From Planctomycetota bacterium (GTDB taxonomy: Bacteria > Planctomycetota > Planctomycetia > Gemmatales > Gemmataceae), in NCBI GenBank assembly GCA_021413735.1, contig JAIOPV010000169.1, forward strand, positions 12,365 through 76,364: a stretch of DNA of 64,000 nucleotides, read 5' to 3'. The notes beneath the pieces are model-generated. The model had not been told where the DNA came from. It made no database searches and was given only the letters and a program-made list of their open reading frames with translations. Positions 16,203 to 25,337 of the stretch are shown in pieces (the stretch's first letter is position 1; every line of letters starts with the position of its first letter). A program made the position numbers and the translations under genes.

Positions 16203-17375
16203 ATGAACCTGTTCGCACTCACGCCGATGCAAGAATCCGCTGGGCAAATCGCCCTCGCGGCGGTGCTTGCCATCGCCGGGTTCGGCTTCCTGTTGCCCCA
16301 ACCCAGAGGGCGACGTGTCGCACCCGGAATCGCCGCGTTGATCGCCGCTGCGGGCGTCTTCGTCGCGTGGCTCTACAGCACGTTCGGCCAACCGATGCCA
16401 GACATCATCGGCACCGTGCTGTTCTGCTTCTTCTCGGTTGGGGCACTCGGGTTCGGGTCCGTTCTCGTGGCACAAGTGAATCCGGGTCGTGGGGCCATCG
16501 CCTTCGCGTTCGTGATCCTCAGCACATGCGGGCTGTTCTTGCTGCTCGCCGCGCCATTCCTGATGGCCGCGACCATCATCATCTACGCAGGAGCGATCAT
16601 CGTGACGTTCCTGTTCGTGCTGATGTTGTCGCATGCGGGTGGTCCGTCCGACGAAAACAACCGTAGCCGCGAACCCTGGCTCGGATCGCTGGCGGGGTTC
16701 GCGTTCGTCGGGTTGGTGCTGTTCTCGCTGTATCTGTCGCACGGCGGTCCCGATTCGGCGAGCGCTGCCGAAAGCCTGAAGACCACGCAACGGCTACCGG
16801 CACAGGTTCTCACGGCAGACGAGCGAAACACGCTCCTCGCGGCAGTCGAAAAGCTGGACACGGTCGAGACGCAACTCGCAGGCGACAACGTGCCGTCAGC
16901 CAACAAGAACCGCGTGGCTGAGGATTTTGAGGGGATTCACGATCAGATCGGCACCGTGGTTGGCTCGACGACCCTGAGCCGCGACGGAAGCGTCCTCACG
17001 CGGTTGGAAAAGGTGCCGATGCGTCCGGGCGAAAAGCTCTCACCCCTCCGCACCGACCAACAGGCCAAGACGGTGATTCGGGACACACTGGAAATCCGAA
17101 AGCTAAACGAAGAAGCCTTCAAGGATCTGTCGAACAACCTGCTCGACGACAAAACCAAAAAGTCGTTGCCGACCGTCAAGGCCGAGTACCACAAACTTCG
17201 CGAGGAGTTGGTGCTGCTCGCCGGGGTGGGTCAACTGCCGGCTCGCAACGTCGGCAACCTCGGCTACATCCTCTACGCCGATCACCTGCTGGCCGTCGAA
17301 CTCGCCGGCACGCTGTTGCTGGTCGCCACCATCGGAGCCATCGCCATCGCTCAGCGGAAGGGAGCCGTCGCGTGA
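16203..17375 (+). CDS. nuoJ: NADH-quinone oxidoreductase subunit J with a large soluble insertion
   Basis: Proton-channel membrane subunit. Four helices occupy residues 1-185 and include the family core APFLMAATIIIYAGAIIVTFLFV with its pi-bulge region. Then about 160 hydrophilic residues (about 190-350) intervene, rich in Glu, Lys, Thr and Leu, before the last helix (HLLAVELAGTLLLVATIGAI). The total of 390 residues is about twice the usual 165-200. The insert replaces the short loop between helices 4 and 5. It ends by overlapping nuoK in GTGA. A weak TGTGA-like half-palindrome lies upstream at 16177-16196. Confidence 0.93.
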   Translation: MNLFALTPMQESAGQIALAAVLAIAGFGFLLPQPRGRRVAPGIAALIAAAGVFVAWLYSTFGQPMPDIIGTVLFCFFSVGALGFGSVLVAQVNPGRGAIAFAFVILSTCGLFLLLAAPFLMAATIIIYAGAIIVTFLFVLMLSHAGGPSDENNRSREPWLGSLAGFAFVGLVLFSLYLSHGGPDSASAAESLKTTQRLPAQVLTADERNTLLAAVEKLDTVETQLAGDNVPSANKNRVAEDFEGIHDQIGTVVGSTTLSRDGSVLTRLEKVPMRPGEKLSPLRTDQQAKTVIRDTLEIRKLNEEAFKDLSNNLLDDKTKKSLPTVKAEYHKLREELVLLAGVGQLPARNVGNLGYILYADHLLAVELAGTLLLVATIGAIAIAQRKGAVA

Positions 17376-17800
17376 TAACGCTGTGGCACTATCTCGCAGT
17401 TGCGGCCGCATTGTTCGGCATCGGTCTCGTCGGGTTCCTCACCCGGCGAAACATGATTACGATGTTCCTCTGCGCCGAAATGATGTTCCAGGGCGTCGCG
17501 ATCAATTTCGTCGCGTTCGCCCGCTATCACGGGAACCTGCAAGGGCAGGTCTTCGTGCTGTTCATCATCGCCGTTGCCGCGTGTGAGGCCGGCATCGCGC
17601 TCGCTCTCTTTCTGATGCTGTACCGACGCGGCAAGTCGCTCGACGCCTCGACATGGCAATCGCTGCGGGAAACCGGCGTGCCGCCTGCCGTGGATACCGA
17701 ACCGCTTGAGATCGAAGTGAAAGTGGAAGACGAACATCTGGCCCCTGCCGGCGTGCGTCCGAAGCACATTCCGACCGAGGAGGAGGCCGCCCGTGTCTGA
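17372..17800 (+). CDS. nuoK: NADH-quinone oxidoreductase subunit K with C-terminal extension
   Basis: Antiporter-like small subunit with three helices in residues 1-100, containing the membrane glutamates of the family in MFLCAEMMFQGVAINFVAF and AVAACEAGIALAL. Typical NuoK has about 100 residues; here 142, with a hydrophilic acidic/proline tail after residue 100 (EIEVKVEDEHLAP). The start is a GTG overlapping the nuoJ stop, and the end overlaps nuoL by 8 bases, so nuoJKL are translationally coupled. Confidence 0.95.
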   Translation: MITLWHYLAVAAALFGIGLVGFLTRRNMITMFLCAEMMFQGVAINFVAFARYHGNLQGQVFVLFIIAVAACEAGIALALFLMLYRRGKSLDASTWQSLRETGVPPAVDTEPLEIEVKVEDEHLAPAGVRPKHIPTEEEAARV

Positions 17801-19754
17801 CCCGATCGACCTCGCCTTAATCATCCTCGCGCTGCCGCTGCTGGCTTGCCTGAACGCTGCTGTAACTGCGGTCTTGAAGTCTTCCCTTTCGAAGGTTGCG
17901 CACGTTCCGTTGGTTCTCAGTTGTGCCATCGGCGCGGTCCTCGGAATCCTGTTGCTGTTGAAGGTGGCCGACGGAGAAACTCATCGGTGGATATCGAACC
18001 CGATAACGTGGTTCGCGGCCGGCAATCTGAAGGTGAGTTTCACCATCGCGGTCGATCCGCTATCGGCAATCATGCTCGCGATGGTGACGTTCATTTCGAC
18101 GTGGATCGCGATCTTCTCGTCTGGCTACATGCACGGCGAACGCGGTTACGGTCGTTTCTTCGCGATCATGAGCCTGTTCGTATTCAGCATGCTTGGGCTG
18201 GTGCTCGCGAACAACTTCCTGCTGCTGGTCGCGTTCTGGGAAGGGGTCGGCGTCTGCTCGTATCTGCTCGTCGGGTACTACTACGAGAAGCCCTCGGCTG
18301 CTGCGGCTGCTCGCAAAGCGTTCCTCGTTACCAGGCTCGGCGACGTCGGCTTTCTCCTCGGCATTTTCTTGCTGTGGAAGATGGGTGGATGGAACACGGA
18401 CCTGTCGGCACTGTTCGATTACATCGCAAAGACGCCGCCCGATCAGGGTGAACTGACACTGGCGTGCTTGCTGCTGTTCTGCGGTGCGGTCGGCAAGAGC
18501 GCGCAGTTCCCGCTTTATGTGTGGTTGCCGGACGCGATGGAAGGCCCAACGCCTGTGTCTGCCCTCATCCACGCGGCGACGATGGTGACCGCTGGTGTGT
18601 ATCTGCTGGCTCGCTGTGCCCCGCTGTTCGCGATGTGCCCCGCAGCACAAATCACAGTTGCCACGATTGGCGGCGTCACTGCGATTCTCGCGGCATTCAT
18701 CGCGCTGGCTCAGAACGACCTCAAGCGAGTGCTGGCGTACTCCACGGTGAGCCAACTCGGGTACATGTTCCTGGCCCTCGGCACCGGTGGTGCGATCAGC
18801 CCCGTGTTCGCAGTCACAGCCGCAATGTTCCACCTGTTCACGCACGCATTCTTCAAGGCTCTGCTGTTCTTGTCGGCCGGTAGTGTGATGCACTCAATGG
18901 GCGGCGTGATCGACATGCGGAAGTTCGGCGGCTTGCGAAAGCTGATGCCGGTGACGCATCTCGCATTCCTCTGCGGTGCGGCAGCTCTCGCGGGGCTTCC
19001 GTTGCTGTCCGGCTTCTGGTCGAAGGACATGATCCTCGAATCGCTGGAAATGGCGGCCGAGGGTGAGCGTTACACCGGCGGGTATTACGTCCTGCTGCTC
19101 GTGTCGCTCATCACGGTCTTCATGACGGCGTTTTACACCTTTCGGGCGTACTTCCTCACGTTCTGGGGTCCGGAACGCATTCCGGAGGAAGCAGGCCATC
19201 ACGCTCACGAGTCGCCATCTCGCATGACGATTCCGCTGATGATTCTCGCAGTCGGAGCGGTGGGCGTCGGCATTGCGGTTGAGCCTTTCAACCACAAGTT
19301 CAGCCACTTCCTCGACCACGCACCGACGCTGCAACTGGCGTTCGCGACGTCGCATGCACCAGTGCTCGAACATCACGGATTCAACTGGCTACTCGCAAGT
19401 ATTGGAACGGCTCTCGCACTCGGCGGCTTGGGGCTGGCGTTCATCATGTATCGCAAGGGAACGGAGACGCTGCCCGCGGCCATCGAACCGGTGTTCGCAC
19501 TGTCGCGGAACAAACTGTATGTGGACGAGATTTATGGAGCCGTGTTCGTGAAGCCGGCTGGCGTGTTGGCGTTCCTGTCGGGCGCGTTCGACGGATTCCT
19601 CGACGCGATGGCTAGGCTGATCTCGTCCCTTCCGCGGTTCGTGGGTTGGTGGGTGCGACCGATCCAGAACGGACTGGTGCAGTTCTACGCTTTGTCGATG
19701 GCGCTGGGTCTGACGGTGTTGCTGACGTTCGTGGCGTTCAAGATTGCACGCTGA
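17793..19754 (+). CDS. nuoL: NADH-quinone oxidoreductase subunit L
   Basis: Distal antiporter-like proton pump subunit, 653 residues, with about 16 helices and the lateral helix region at the C-terminus. Recognisable blocks are WEGVGVCSYLLVGYYYEKP, LPDAMEGPTPVSALIHAATM and FHLFTHAFFKALLFLSAGSV, which carry the conserved lysine, histidine and glutamate residues of the channel. The GTG start follows GAGGAGG inside the nuoK tail. It is separated from nuoM by a hairpin gap. Confidence 0.96.
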   Translation: MSDPIDLALIILALPLLACLNAAVTAVLKSSLSKVAHVPLVLSCAIGAVLGILLLLKVADGETHRWISNPITWFAAGNLKVSFTIAVDPLSAIMLAMVTFISTWIAIFSSGYMHGERGYGRFFAIMSLFVFSMLGLVLANNFLLLVAFWEGVGVCSYLLVGYYYEKPSAAAAARKAFLVTRLGDVGFLLGIFLLWKMGGWNTDLSALFDYIAKTPPDQGELTLACLLLFCGAVGKSAQFPLYVWLPDAMEGPTPVSALIHAATMVTAGVYLLARCAPLFAMCPAAQITVATIGGVTAILAAFIALAQNDLKRVLAYSTVSQLGYMFLALGTGGAISPVFAVTAAMFHLFTHAFFKALLFLSAGSVMHSMGGVIDMRKFGGLRKLMPVTHLAFLCGAAALAGLPLLSGFWSKDMILESLEMAAEGERYTGGYYVLLLVSLITVFMTAFYTFRAYFLTFWGPERIPEEAGHHAHESPSRMTIPLMILAVGAVGVGIAVEPFNHKFSHFLDHAPTLQLAFATSHAPVLEHHGFNWLLASIGTALALGGLGLAFIMYRKGTETLPAAIEPVFALSRNKLYVDEIYGAVFVKPAGVLAFLSGAFDGFLDAMARLISSLPRFVGWWVRPIQNGLVQFYALSMALGLTVLLTFVAFKIAR

Positions 19755-19765
19755 GGGTGAGCGGG

Positions 19766-19835
19766 AATGTAGTAGGCACACTCCGTGTGCCGTCGCTCGA
19801 CAGAAGAACGGCACACTCCGTGTGCCTACTACATT
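19766..19835. repeat. 28-bp compound inverted repeat in the nuoL-nuoM gap
   Basis: Arms 19766-19793 and 19808-19835 pair except for three central bases; each arm also contains its own small palindrome, GGCACACTCCGTGTGCC. The loop is 14 bases. It ends 21 bases before nuoM. It is unrelated to the other nuo hairpins. Confidence 0.85.
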
Positions 19836-19856
19836 GAATGAGCATCAAGGACTCGC

Positions 19857-21749
19857 ATGGAAAAGATCTCCGAGATCGTCGCATCCCCCGTAACCAACCG
19901 CACATTGCTGTTGTTGCTGGTGCTCGTTCCGTTCCTGTCGGCTTTCTTCGTCTCGTTGTTCGGTCGCAGCAGTCGTCGAATTGCTCTGACGCTCGCGTTT
20001 GTGCACCTCGGGCTCACGTTCTTCGTCGTGGTTCTCGGCACCATGCACTTGAACGTCCGAGCCGAAGGAACGTCCTCGCGAACTACCGATATTGTGCGGT
20101 TCCATCCGACGTTCATCCCAGGCGACACCGCCGGCAAGTCTGGCGAAGACGGACGCACCGGTTGGACGCTCATGCGTCTGACGGATGCACCGACCAGCGC
20201 GAACCGTTCAGGGCCGTATGTGCAGTTCTTCATCGGCATGGACGGCTTGAATCTCTGGCTCGTGGCCCTTTCCAGCATCATGCTGATCCCGGCGATCCTG
20301 GTTTCGTGGGAGTCCGTGAAGACGCGCCCCGGCGCGTTCTACGCGTGGATGTTCTTCCTCCAGGGGGCTGCAATCGGGGCGTTCCTCTCCTTCGACGTGA
20401 TTCTCTTCTACGTGTTCTTCGAGCTAACGCTGATCCCGGCGTTCTTCCTCATCGGGAGATGGGGCGAAGGTTCTGCTCGCCGCGACGCCGCCCGCAAGTT
20501 CTTCCTGTATACCCTCGCCGGAAGTTTGCTCACGCTCATTGGTGTCCTCGGCGTGGTCGTCACGAATCCCGACCCAACCACAGGGCAGATCACGTTCTCG
20601 CTGCCGGATCTGATGGCGAACGTGCAGCACTGGTTGAAGGTTGCCCACGACGAAGCGCTCGCCGGGAAGCCCGAGAAGCTGGCGTCGCTTCACACAACTC
20701 AGATGTGGCTGTTCATCGCGATGATGGCCGGATTCATGGTGAAGGTTCCGATCTGGCCGTTCCACACCTGGCAGCCCGCAGCCTACGGCGAAGCACCGAT
20801 TGGCGTCACGATTCTGCTGGCGGCTCTGCTCGCGAAGCTCGGCACGTTCGGCATCTTGCGGTTCGTGCTGACGCTCCTTCCCGACGCCGCGATCATGTAC
20901 GGCTTACCGGTGGTTGGCTCGTTCGCTGCGTTCGGCATCGTGTATGCCGCGCTGTGTGCATACGCCCAGCGTGACATGAAGTTGATGATCGCCTACAGTT
21001 CCGTGTCGCACCTCGGCTTCCTCGTGCTGGCGATCTTCGCCTTCAATGCCGAAGGGCTGAGCGGTTCAGTGTTGCACATGGTGAATCACGGTCTGAGTAC
21101 CGGTGCCGTGTTCGCACTGCTCGCGTTCCTGCTCGACCGCTATCGCACAACGCAGATGTCGCAGTACGGCGGCATGATGGGGCGGTTCCCGAACTTCGCC
21201 GTGCTGGCATTCATCCTGTGCCTCGCAAGCATCGGACTGCCGGGGTTGAACAACTTCGTGAGCGAAATGCTGATGCTCGCCGGATTGTTCCACGCCGACG
21301 TGCCGCACGGCCACCACTACACGCTCGCGTTCATCGCGGCATTCAGCATCTTCCTGAGTTCGTGGTACATCATGACCATGCTTCAGAAGGTGTTCTTCAG
21401 CCCATTGAAGGAACCGCTGCCGGCTGATCCCGAAACAACGGTCCCCGCAAGCGACGTGAGCCGTCGAGAGGTCTTCGCGTTCGGGTCGCTCGCCGGATTG
21501 TGTCTGCTACTGGGGTTGTATCCGCAGCCGATCCTCGACTCGCTGAAAACCGATGTGAAAGCACTCACGCAAATCGGCAACGGTGCCAGAGCGCGGGTGA
21601 AGGGCGAACCCGTGCCGGTGGAATCTGCTACCCCGCCAGTTTCGACAGCGAATCCGACCCCTCCGCCGAAGATTGTCCCGAAGAAGGGCGGAGGCGGCAA
21701 GAAGGACCGGAAGGATGCAAAGGGCGGAGGCGGCGAAGAAGAGGAATAG
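19857..21749 (+). CDS. nuoM: NADH-quinone oxidoreductase subunit M with charged C-terminal tail
   Basis: Middle antiporter-like proton pump subunit, 630 residues. Family blocks include FFELTLIPAFFLIGRWG, KVPIWPFHTWQPAAYGEAP and MVNHGLSTGAVFALLAFLLDR. The N-terminus has an extra soluble segment of about 60 residues between the first two helices. The last 45 residues are Pro/Thr then Gly/Lys/Glu rich (PKKGGGGKKDRKDAKGGGG), an extension not found in standard NuoM. The upstream gap holds a hairpin. Confidence 0.95.
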   Translation: MEKISEIVASPVTNRTLLLLLVLVPFLSAFFVSLFGRSSRRIALTLAFVHLGLTFFVVVLGTMHLNVRAEGTSSRTTDIVRFHPTFIPGDTAGKSGEDGRTGWTLMRLTDAPTSANRSGPYVQFFIGMDGLNLWLVALSSIMLIPAILVSWESVKTRPGAFYAWMFFLQGAAIGAFLSFDVILFYVFFELTLIPAFFLIGRWGEGSARRDAARKFFLYTLAGSLLTLIGVLGVVVTNPDPTTGQITFSLPDLMANVQHWLKVAHDEALAGKPEKLASLHTTQMWLFIAMMAGFMVKVPIWPFHTWQPAAYGEAPIGVTILLAALLAKLGTFGILRFVLTLLPDAAIMYGLPVVGSFAAFGIVYAALCAYAQRDMKLMIAYSSVSHLGFLVLAIFAFNAEGLSGSVLHMVNHGLSTGAVFALLAFLLDRYRTTQMSQYGGMMGRFPNFAVLAFILCLASIGLPGLNNFVSEMLMLAGLFHADVPHGHHYTLAFIAAFSIFLSSWYIMTMLQKVFFSPLKEPLPADPETTVPASDVSRREVFAFGSLAGLCLLLGLYPQPILDSLKTDVKALTQIGNGARARVKGEPVPVESATPPVSTANPTPPPKIVPKKGGGGKKDRKDAKGGGGEEEE

Positions 21750-21827
21750 TTCGCGAGTGTAGCGATCGCCCCAACGGGCGGCGTGACCGCGAGGCGACGG
21801 ATTGACCGTTTAAGAGGCGACCCAATC

Positions 21828-23438
21828 GTGAATCCGCTGTTCGATACGCAGTTGCAAGACACGCTCAAGGGCGTTTTCCGGCTTGTCGTCCCGGAGATCG
21901 CCCTCATTGGCACGGCTTGCGTCGTGTTCCTGTTCGGCTGCATCCTCAATCGCCGTTGGCTGTGGTTCACCGTCTCGTTCCTGGGCGTGATCCTCGCGAT
22001 GATCCTCGCGGGCACCGTGAAGACCCACACGCCGGAATTGCTCACTTCCGCCTCGATCGTTCCCGACGCCACTGCGAACTTCATTCGCTGGGTGGCCCTC
22101 ATCAGCGCGGCCGTGTTGCTGTTCATCTCGTGGCCCGAAGTGAGCCGTTCAACCGCCGCCGAGTATTACGGCTGTCTCCTCGTCGCAGTCGCGGGGGCGT
22201 CGCTGGTCGGTCGCGCGAATGACCTCATCACGCTCTTCCTCGCGCTCGAACTCATCAGCATCCCGACGTACATCCTGCTGTACCTGCCCGTTCGCACGAA
22301 GTTGAACCAGGAAGCGGCCGGCAAATACTTCCTGCTGAGTGTGATGTCGTCGGCCGTGATGCTCTTCGGTTTCAGCTACCTCTACGGCTTAACCGGCAGC
22401 ACGAACCTCGCGGTCATCACCGACACGCTCACGAAGGCGAATTCCGAAACGCTCTCGCCGATGGCGTTGGTTGGCATCGTGCTGTTCATCGGTGGCATCG
22501 GCTTCAAGATCACGGCAGTGCCGTTTCACTTCTACGCACCCGATGTGTACGAAGGCGGCCCAGGTGGCGTGGTGGCGATGCTCGCCGTACTGCCGAAGCT
22601 CGCGGGGTTCGTGGCGCTCGCTCGCGTGCTGGGGTTGGTGGGCGGCGACACGCGACACATTCCGTTCGACGCGAACACGCAACTTCCGCTGCTGTTGTGG
22701 ATTCTCGCCATCCTGACGATCACGCTCGGAAACGTCCTCGCGCTGCTGCAAGACAACATTCGCCGAATGCTGGCGTATTCCAGCGTCGCACACGGCGGCT
22801 ACATGCTCATCGGTATCGTGGTGGCTTGCTCGATACCCGACGCAACCGGAGTCATGACACGCAGCGACGGAGCGACCAAGGTGATTGGGCCATCCGTTGG
22901 CGGCATCGACGCTCTGTTCGTGTACATCGTGGCTTACGGACTCATGACGTTCGGTGCGTTCGCGGTAATCCTGTATCTGAGCACCCCCGAACGCCAGGTC
23001 GATTCGATTGACGACCTTGCGGGGATTGGTCAAACGCATCCGATCTCGGCCGGCACAATGGCGATATTTCTGTTCAGCCTGATCGGGTTGCCGCTGACGG
23101 CTGGCTTCGCCGGGAAGTTGATGCTGTTCATGGGAGCGTTCACCGCGCCCGCCGACACTGCCACCATGCGGAATCTGTACCGGTTGCTGGCGGTTGTCGC
23201 GGCGGTAAACGCTGCCATCGGAGCGTACTACTACCTCCGCGTGATAGGCGTGATGTATCTGCGAACAGCCCTGAAGCCGATTCAGAGTTCGCGTGCCGCC
23301 CCGACACTGATCGGTGCAATGGTACTCGCCGGTGCGACGCTGTTCTTCGGCTTCTATCCACAACCGCTCGTGAACGCTGCCCGCAAGGCGGCTCCTGTAC
23401 CCGAGATTCCAGTCACGATCACCGCCGACGCCAAGTAA
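21828..23438 (+). CDS. nuoN: NADH-quinone oxidoreductase subunit N
   Basis: Antiporter-like proton pump subunit nearest NuoA/J/K/H; 536 residues. Blocks include LFLALELISIPTYILLYLP, KITAVPFHFYAPDVYEGGP and MLAYSSVAHGGYMLIG. GTG 21828 was chosen because AAGAGG precedes it and an upstream GTG at 21783 would add an Arg-rich, non-hydrophobic extension. It is the last nuo gene, which completes all 14 bacterial complex I subunits with B, C and D as separate genes. No clear terminator hairpin follows. Confidence 0.96.
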   Translation: MNPLFDTQLQDTLKGVFRLVVPEIALIGTACVVFLFGCILNRRWLWFTVSFLGVILAMILAGTVKTHTPELLTSASIVPDATANFIRWVALISAAVLLFISWPEVSRSTAAEYYGCLLVAVAGASLVGRANDLITLFLALELISIPTYILLYLPVRTKLNQEAAGKYFLLSVMSSAVMLFGFSYLYGLTGSTNLAVITDTLTKANSETLSPMALVGIVLFIGGIGFKITAVPFHFYAPDVYEGGPGGVVAMLAVLPKLAGFVALARVLGLVGGDTRHIPFDANTQLPLLLWILAILTITLGNVLALLQDNIRRMLAYSSVAHGGYMLIGIVVACSIPDATGVMTRSDGATKVIGPSVGGIDALFVYIVAYGLMTFGAFAVILYLSTPERQVDSIDDLAGIGQTHPISAGTMAIFLFSLIGLPLTAGFAGKLMLFMGAFTAPADTATMRNLYRLLAVVAAVNAAIGAYYYLRVIGVMYLRTALKPIQSSRAAPTLIGAMVLAGATLFFGFYPQPLVNAARKAAPVPEIPVTITADAK

Positions 23439-23531
23439 CACACGCCGCCAAGACACCTGACGGACGCAGCCCGCGTAGAATGGGGTTGTGTCCGTCTTTC
23501 ATTACCTCGCCCATCGTTTAGCATCACGACA

Positions 23532-24575
23532 ATGGACCCTCTCCCCCGCACGCCGTTCGACGCCATTGTTGATCCCGAACCGCCCGAAGTCACCAGTGGC
23601 CGAGTTCCCTACGCCCCGCCCTCTGCCCAAGAGTACGCCAACCAAATCAGGGAAACGGCTGACAAACTCCTTCGCGATCACGCCAGCCGCGGCGACGTGA
23701 AGCTGATGGCCACGGCGTTGAGAGAACTGCGATATTGCTTCAAGGTGTTCGCAGCGTATCGGGGCACTCGCAAGGCGGTCGTGTTCGGTTCCGCACGCAC
23801 GAAGCCCGATCATCCCGCGTTCGCTGCCGCCGAGCAGTTCGGCAAGAAGATCGTTGACGCCGGCTGGATGGCGATCACCGGCGCGGGCAGCGGTATCATG
23901 GAAGCCGGCCACCGTGGAGCGGGGCGCGATCACAGCTTCGGGCTGAACATTCTGTTGCCGTTCGAGCAGTCGGCAAACTCCGTGGTGCATGGCGACCCGA
24001 AGCTCGTGACGCTACGGTACTTCTTCACTCGCAAGCTGATGTTCATCAAGGAATCGGATGCGGTCGTGCTGTTCCCCGGCGGCTTCGGCACGCACGACGA
24101 GGGCTTCGAGGCGCTCACGCTGGTGCAAACGGGCAAGTCACACATCTTCCCGATCGTAATGGTTGACGAACCCGGCGGCGACTACTGGAAGCTCTGGCAG
24201 CGTTTCGTGGAGGATGCGCTCCTGGCACGCGGGTACATTTCGCCACATGACACAAGCCTGTACAAAGTGACGGATTCGGTCGAGGAGGCCGTGAAGGAAG
24301 TGACCGGATTCTATCGCGTGTATCACAGCATGAGGTATGTTCGTGGCGATCTGGTGCTTCGACTTCGCACGCGGCTGAACGATCACCTGTTGGAGCGAAT
24401 CCGTTGGGGTTTCGGCGACATCCTCGCGGGTGGGAAGTTCGAGCAGGTGGATGCGCTGCCGGAAGAGTCGAACGAGCCTGAATTGGCGAAGTTGCCACGA
24501 TTGAAGTTCCGGTTCGACCGTCACGCGATTGGCCGATTGCGTCAGTTGATCGACACGATTAACGCTGAAGGCTAA
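23532..24575 (+). CDS. LOG family (lysine decarboxylase-like) nucleotide phosphoribohydrolase
   Basis: 347 residues. The Rossmann-like LOG domain occupies about residues 75-265: KAVVFGSART, TGAGSGIMEAGHRGA, and the defining PGGFGTHDEGFEAL motif with catalytic Glu and Arg context in YFFTRKLMF. Members of this family cleave nucleoside monophosphates at the N-glycosidic bond (LOG, PpnN). The N-terminal 70 residues and C-terminal 80 residues extend beyond the minimal domain, so it resembles the longer type more than minimal LOG. The exact substrate is not assignable from sequence. It follows nuoN in the same direction, but probably has its own promoter. Confidence 0.88.
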   Translation: MDPLPRTPFDAIVDPEPPEVTSGRVPYAPPSAQEYANQIRETADKLLRDHASRGDVKLMATALRELRYCFKVFAAYRGTRKAVVFGSARTKPDHPAFAAAEQFGKKIVDAGWMAITGAGSGIMEAGHRGAGRDHSFGLNILLPFEQSANSVVHGDPKLVTLRYFFTRKLMFIKESDAVVLFPGGFGTHDEGFEALTLVQTGKSHIFPIVMVDEPGGDYWKLWQRFVEDALLARGYISPHDTSLYKVTDSVEEAVKEVTGFYRVYHSMRYVRGDLVLRLRTRLNDHLLERIRWGFGDILAGGKFEQVDALPEESNEPELAKLPRLKFRFDRHAIGRLRQLIDTINAEG

Positions 24576-24584
24576 CAGGTTCGC

Positions 24585-24606
24585 GGGCCGCCCTCTGTGG
24601 CGGTCC
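24585..24606. repeat. Palindromic element, GGGCCGCCCTCTGTGG family copy 1
   Basis: A 22-base imperfect palindrome just after the LOG gene. The same sequence, inverted and with two base differences, occurs at 33320-33341 between the sulfatase and AAA+ genes. This marks a third dispersed palindrome family. Confidence 0.65.
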
Positions 24607-24773
24607 ACGCTCCCAGGCGACAGACCGCTAGACCATTTCCGAAACTGCTCGAGCCCTTCCAAAACTCCTCCAGGGCTCCGGCTGGTCGTAGGGCCGGCAG
24701 CACTCCGGCAGATGGGGCCGATTTTCTTCTGTCTTCCCCGGCTTCCCTGCGGCACCGTCGAAGCCATCGTCTC

Positions 24774-24779
24774 TACAAT
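24774..24779 (+). promoter_or_regulatory. TACAAT -10 box placing the transcript start at the ATG
   Basis: TACAAT lies exactly seven bases before the ATG at 24787. No Shine-Dalgarno is at a usable distance (AAAGG directly abuts the ATG). The same geometry is seen for aroC, so a leaderless transcript is likely. No convincing -35 box is seen. Confidence 0.4.
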
Positions 24780-24786
24780 TCAAAGG

Positions 24787-25245
24787 ATGCACACCTCAGT
24801 TTTCGCGCTGCTGGCTTTGGGAGCCGGTGCGTGCATTGCGATTCAGGCGTCTGCGAATGGGAAGTTCCGCCAGAATCTCGGCGATCACCCACAGTTCGCG
24901 CTGTGGGCGATGTACTTCTCCATCCTCGGCACAATCTCGACGGCAACCGCAGTGATGATCCTCATCCGACCTCCGATGCCCAGCATGGAGACGTTACGAG
25001 AAACCCCGTGGTGGAACTGGATCGGCGGACCACTGGGAGCGCTCATCGTGCTGGCTGGTGCGGCACTCACTCGCGAACTCGGCGCGGCGCTGTTCATCTC
25101 ACTGATTATCGGCGGTCAGCTCCTCTGCTCGCTGATTCTCGACCATTACGCCCTCATGGGACTCGCCGAACAACCCGTTACTTCGGGTCGGCTTCTTGGA
25201 GCGTTGCTCGTGGTCGCGGGAGCGTTGTGCATCAAGTATCTGTGA
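24787..25245 (+). CDS. YdcZ (DUF606)-type DMT superfamily membrane protein
   Basis: 152 residues, five predicted helices, matching the small single-domain YdcZ/DUF606 relatives of drug/metabolite exporters. Typical features are the N-terminal LALGAGACIAIQASANGKFRQ, PWWNWIGGPLGALIVL in the middle, and LIIGGQLLCSLILDHYALMG. The substrate is unknown; such small proteins usually act as homodimers or pairs. A longer upstream reading adds a Cys/Pro-rich stretch without signal features and was rejected. No SD; see the adjacent TACAAT. Confidence 0.82.
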   Translation: MHTSVFALLALGAGACIAIQASANGKFRQNLGDHPQFALWAMYFSILGTISTATAVMILIRPPMPSMETLRETPWWNWIGGPLGALIVLAGAALTRELGAALFISLIIGGQLLCSLILDHYALMGLAEQPVTSGRLLGALLVVAGALCIKYL

Positions 25246-25337
25246 TTCCGATTGAAACGCTGTTACTGTTGTCCGTGCCGGGGTGCGTAAACTACATTGT
25301 GGGTAGTCGTCTTGACCGCCGTTCGGGGAGTTCGGCC

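Noticed and set aside
23476-23481. TAGAAT as a -10 box for the LOG gene
   Set aside because: The nearest -35-like hexamer is only 13 bases upstream.
24597-25337. Upstream extension of the HEAT/TPR gene to 24597
   Set aside because: The extension is Arg/Ser-rich, overlaps the YdcZ-like gene in another frame and lacks any signal; GTG 25338 has a good ribosome site.
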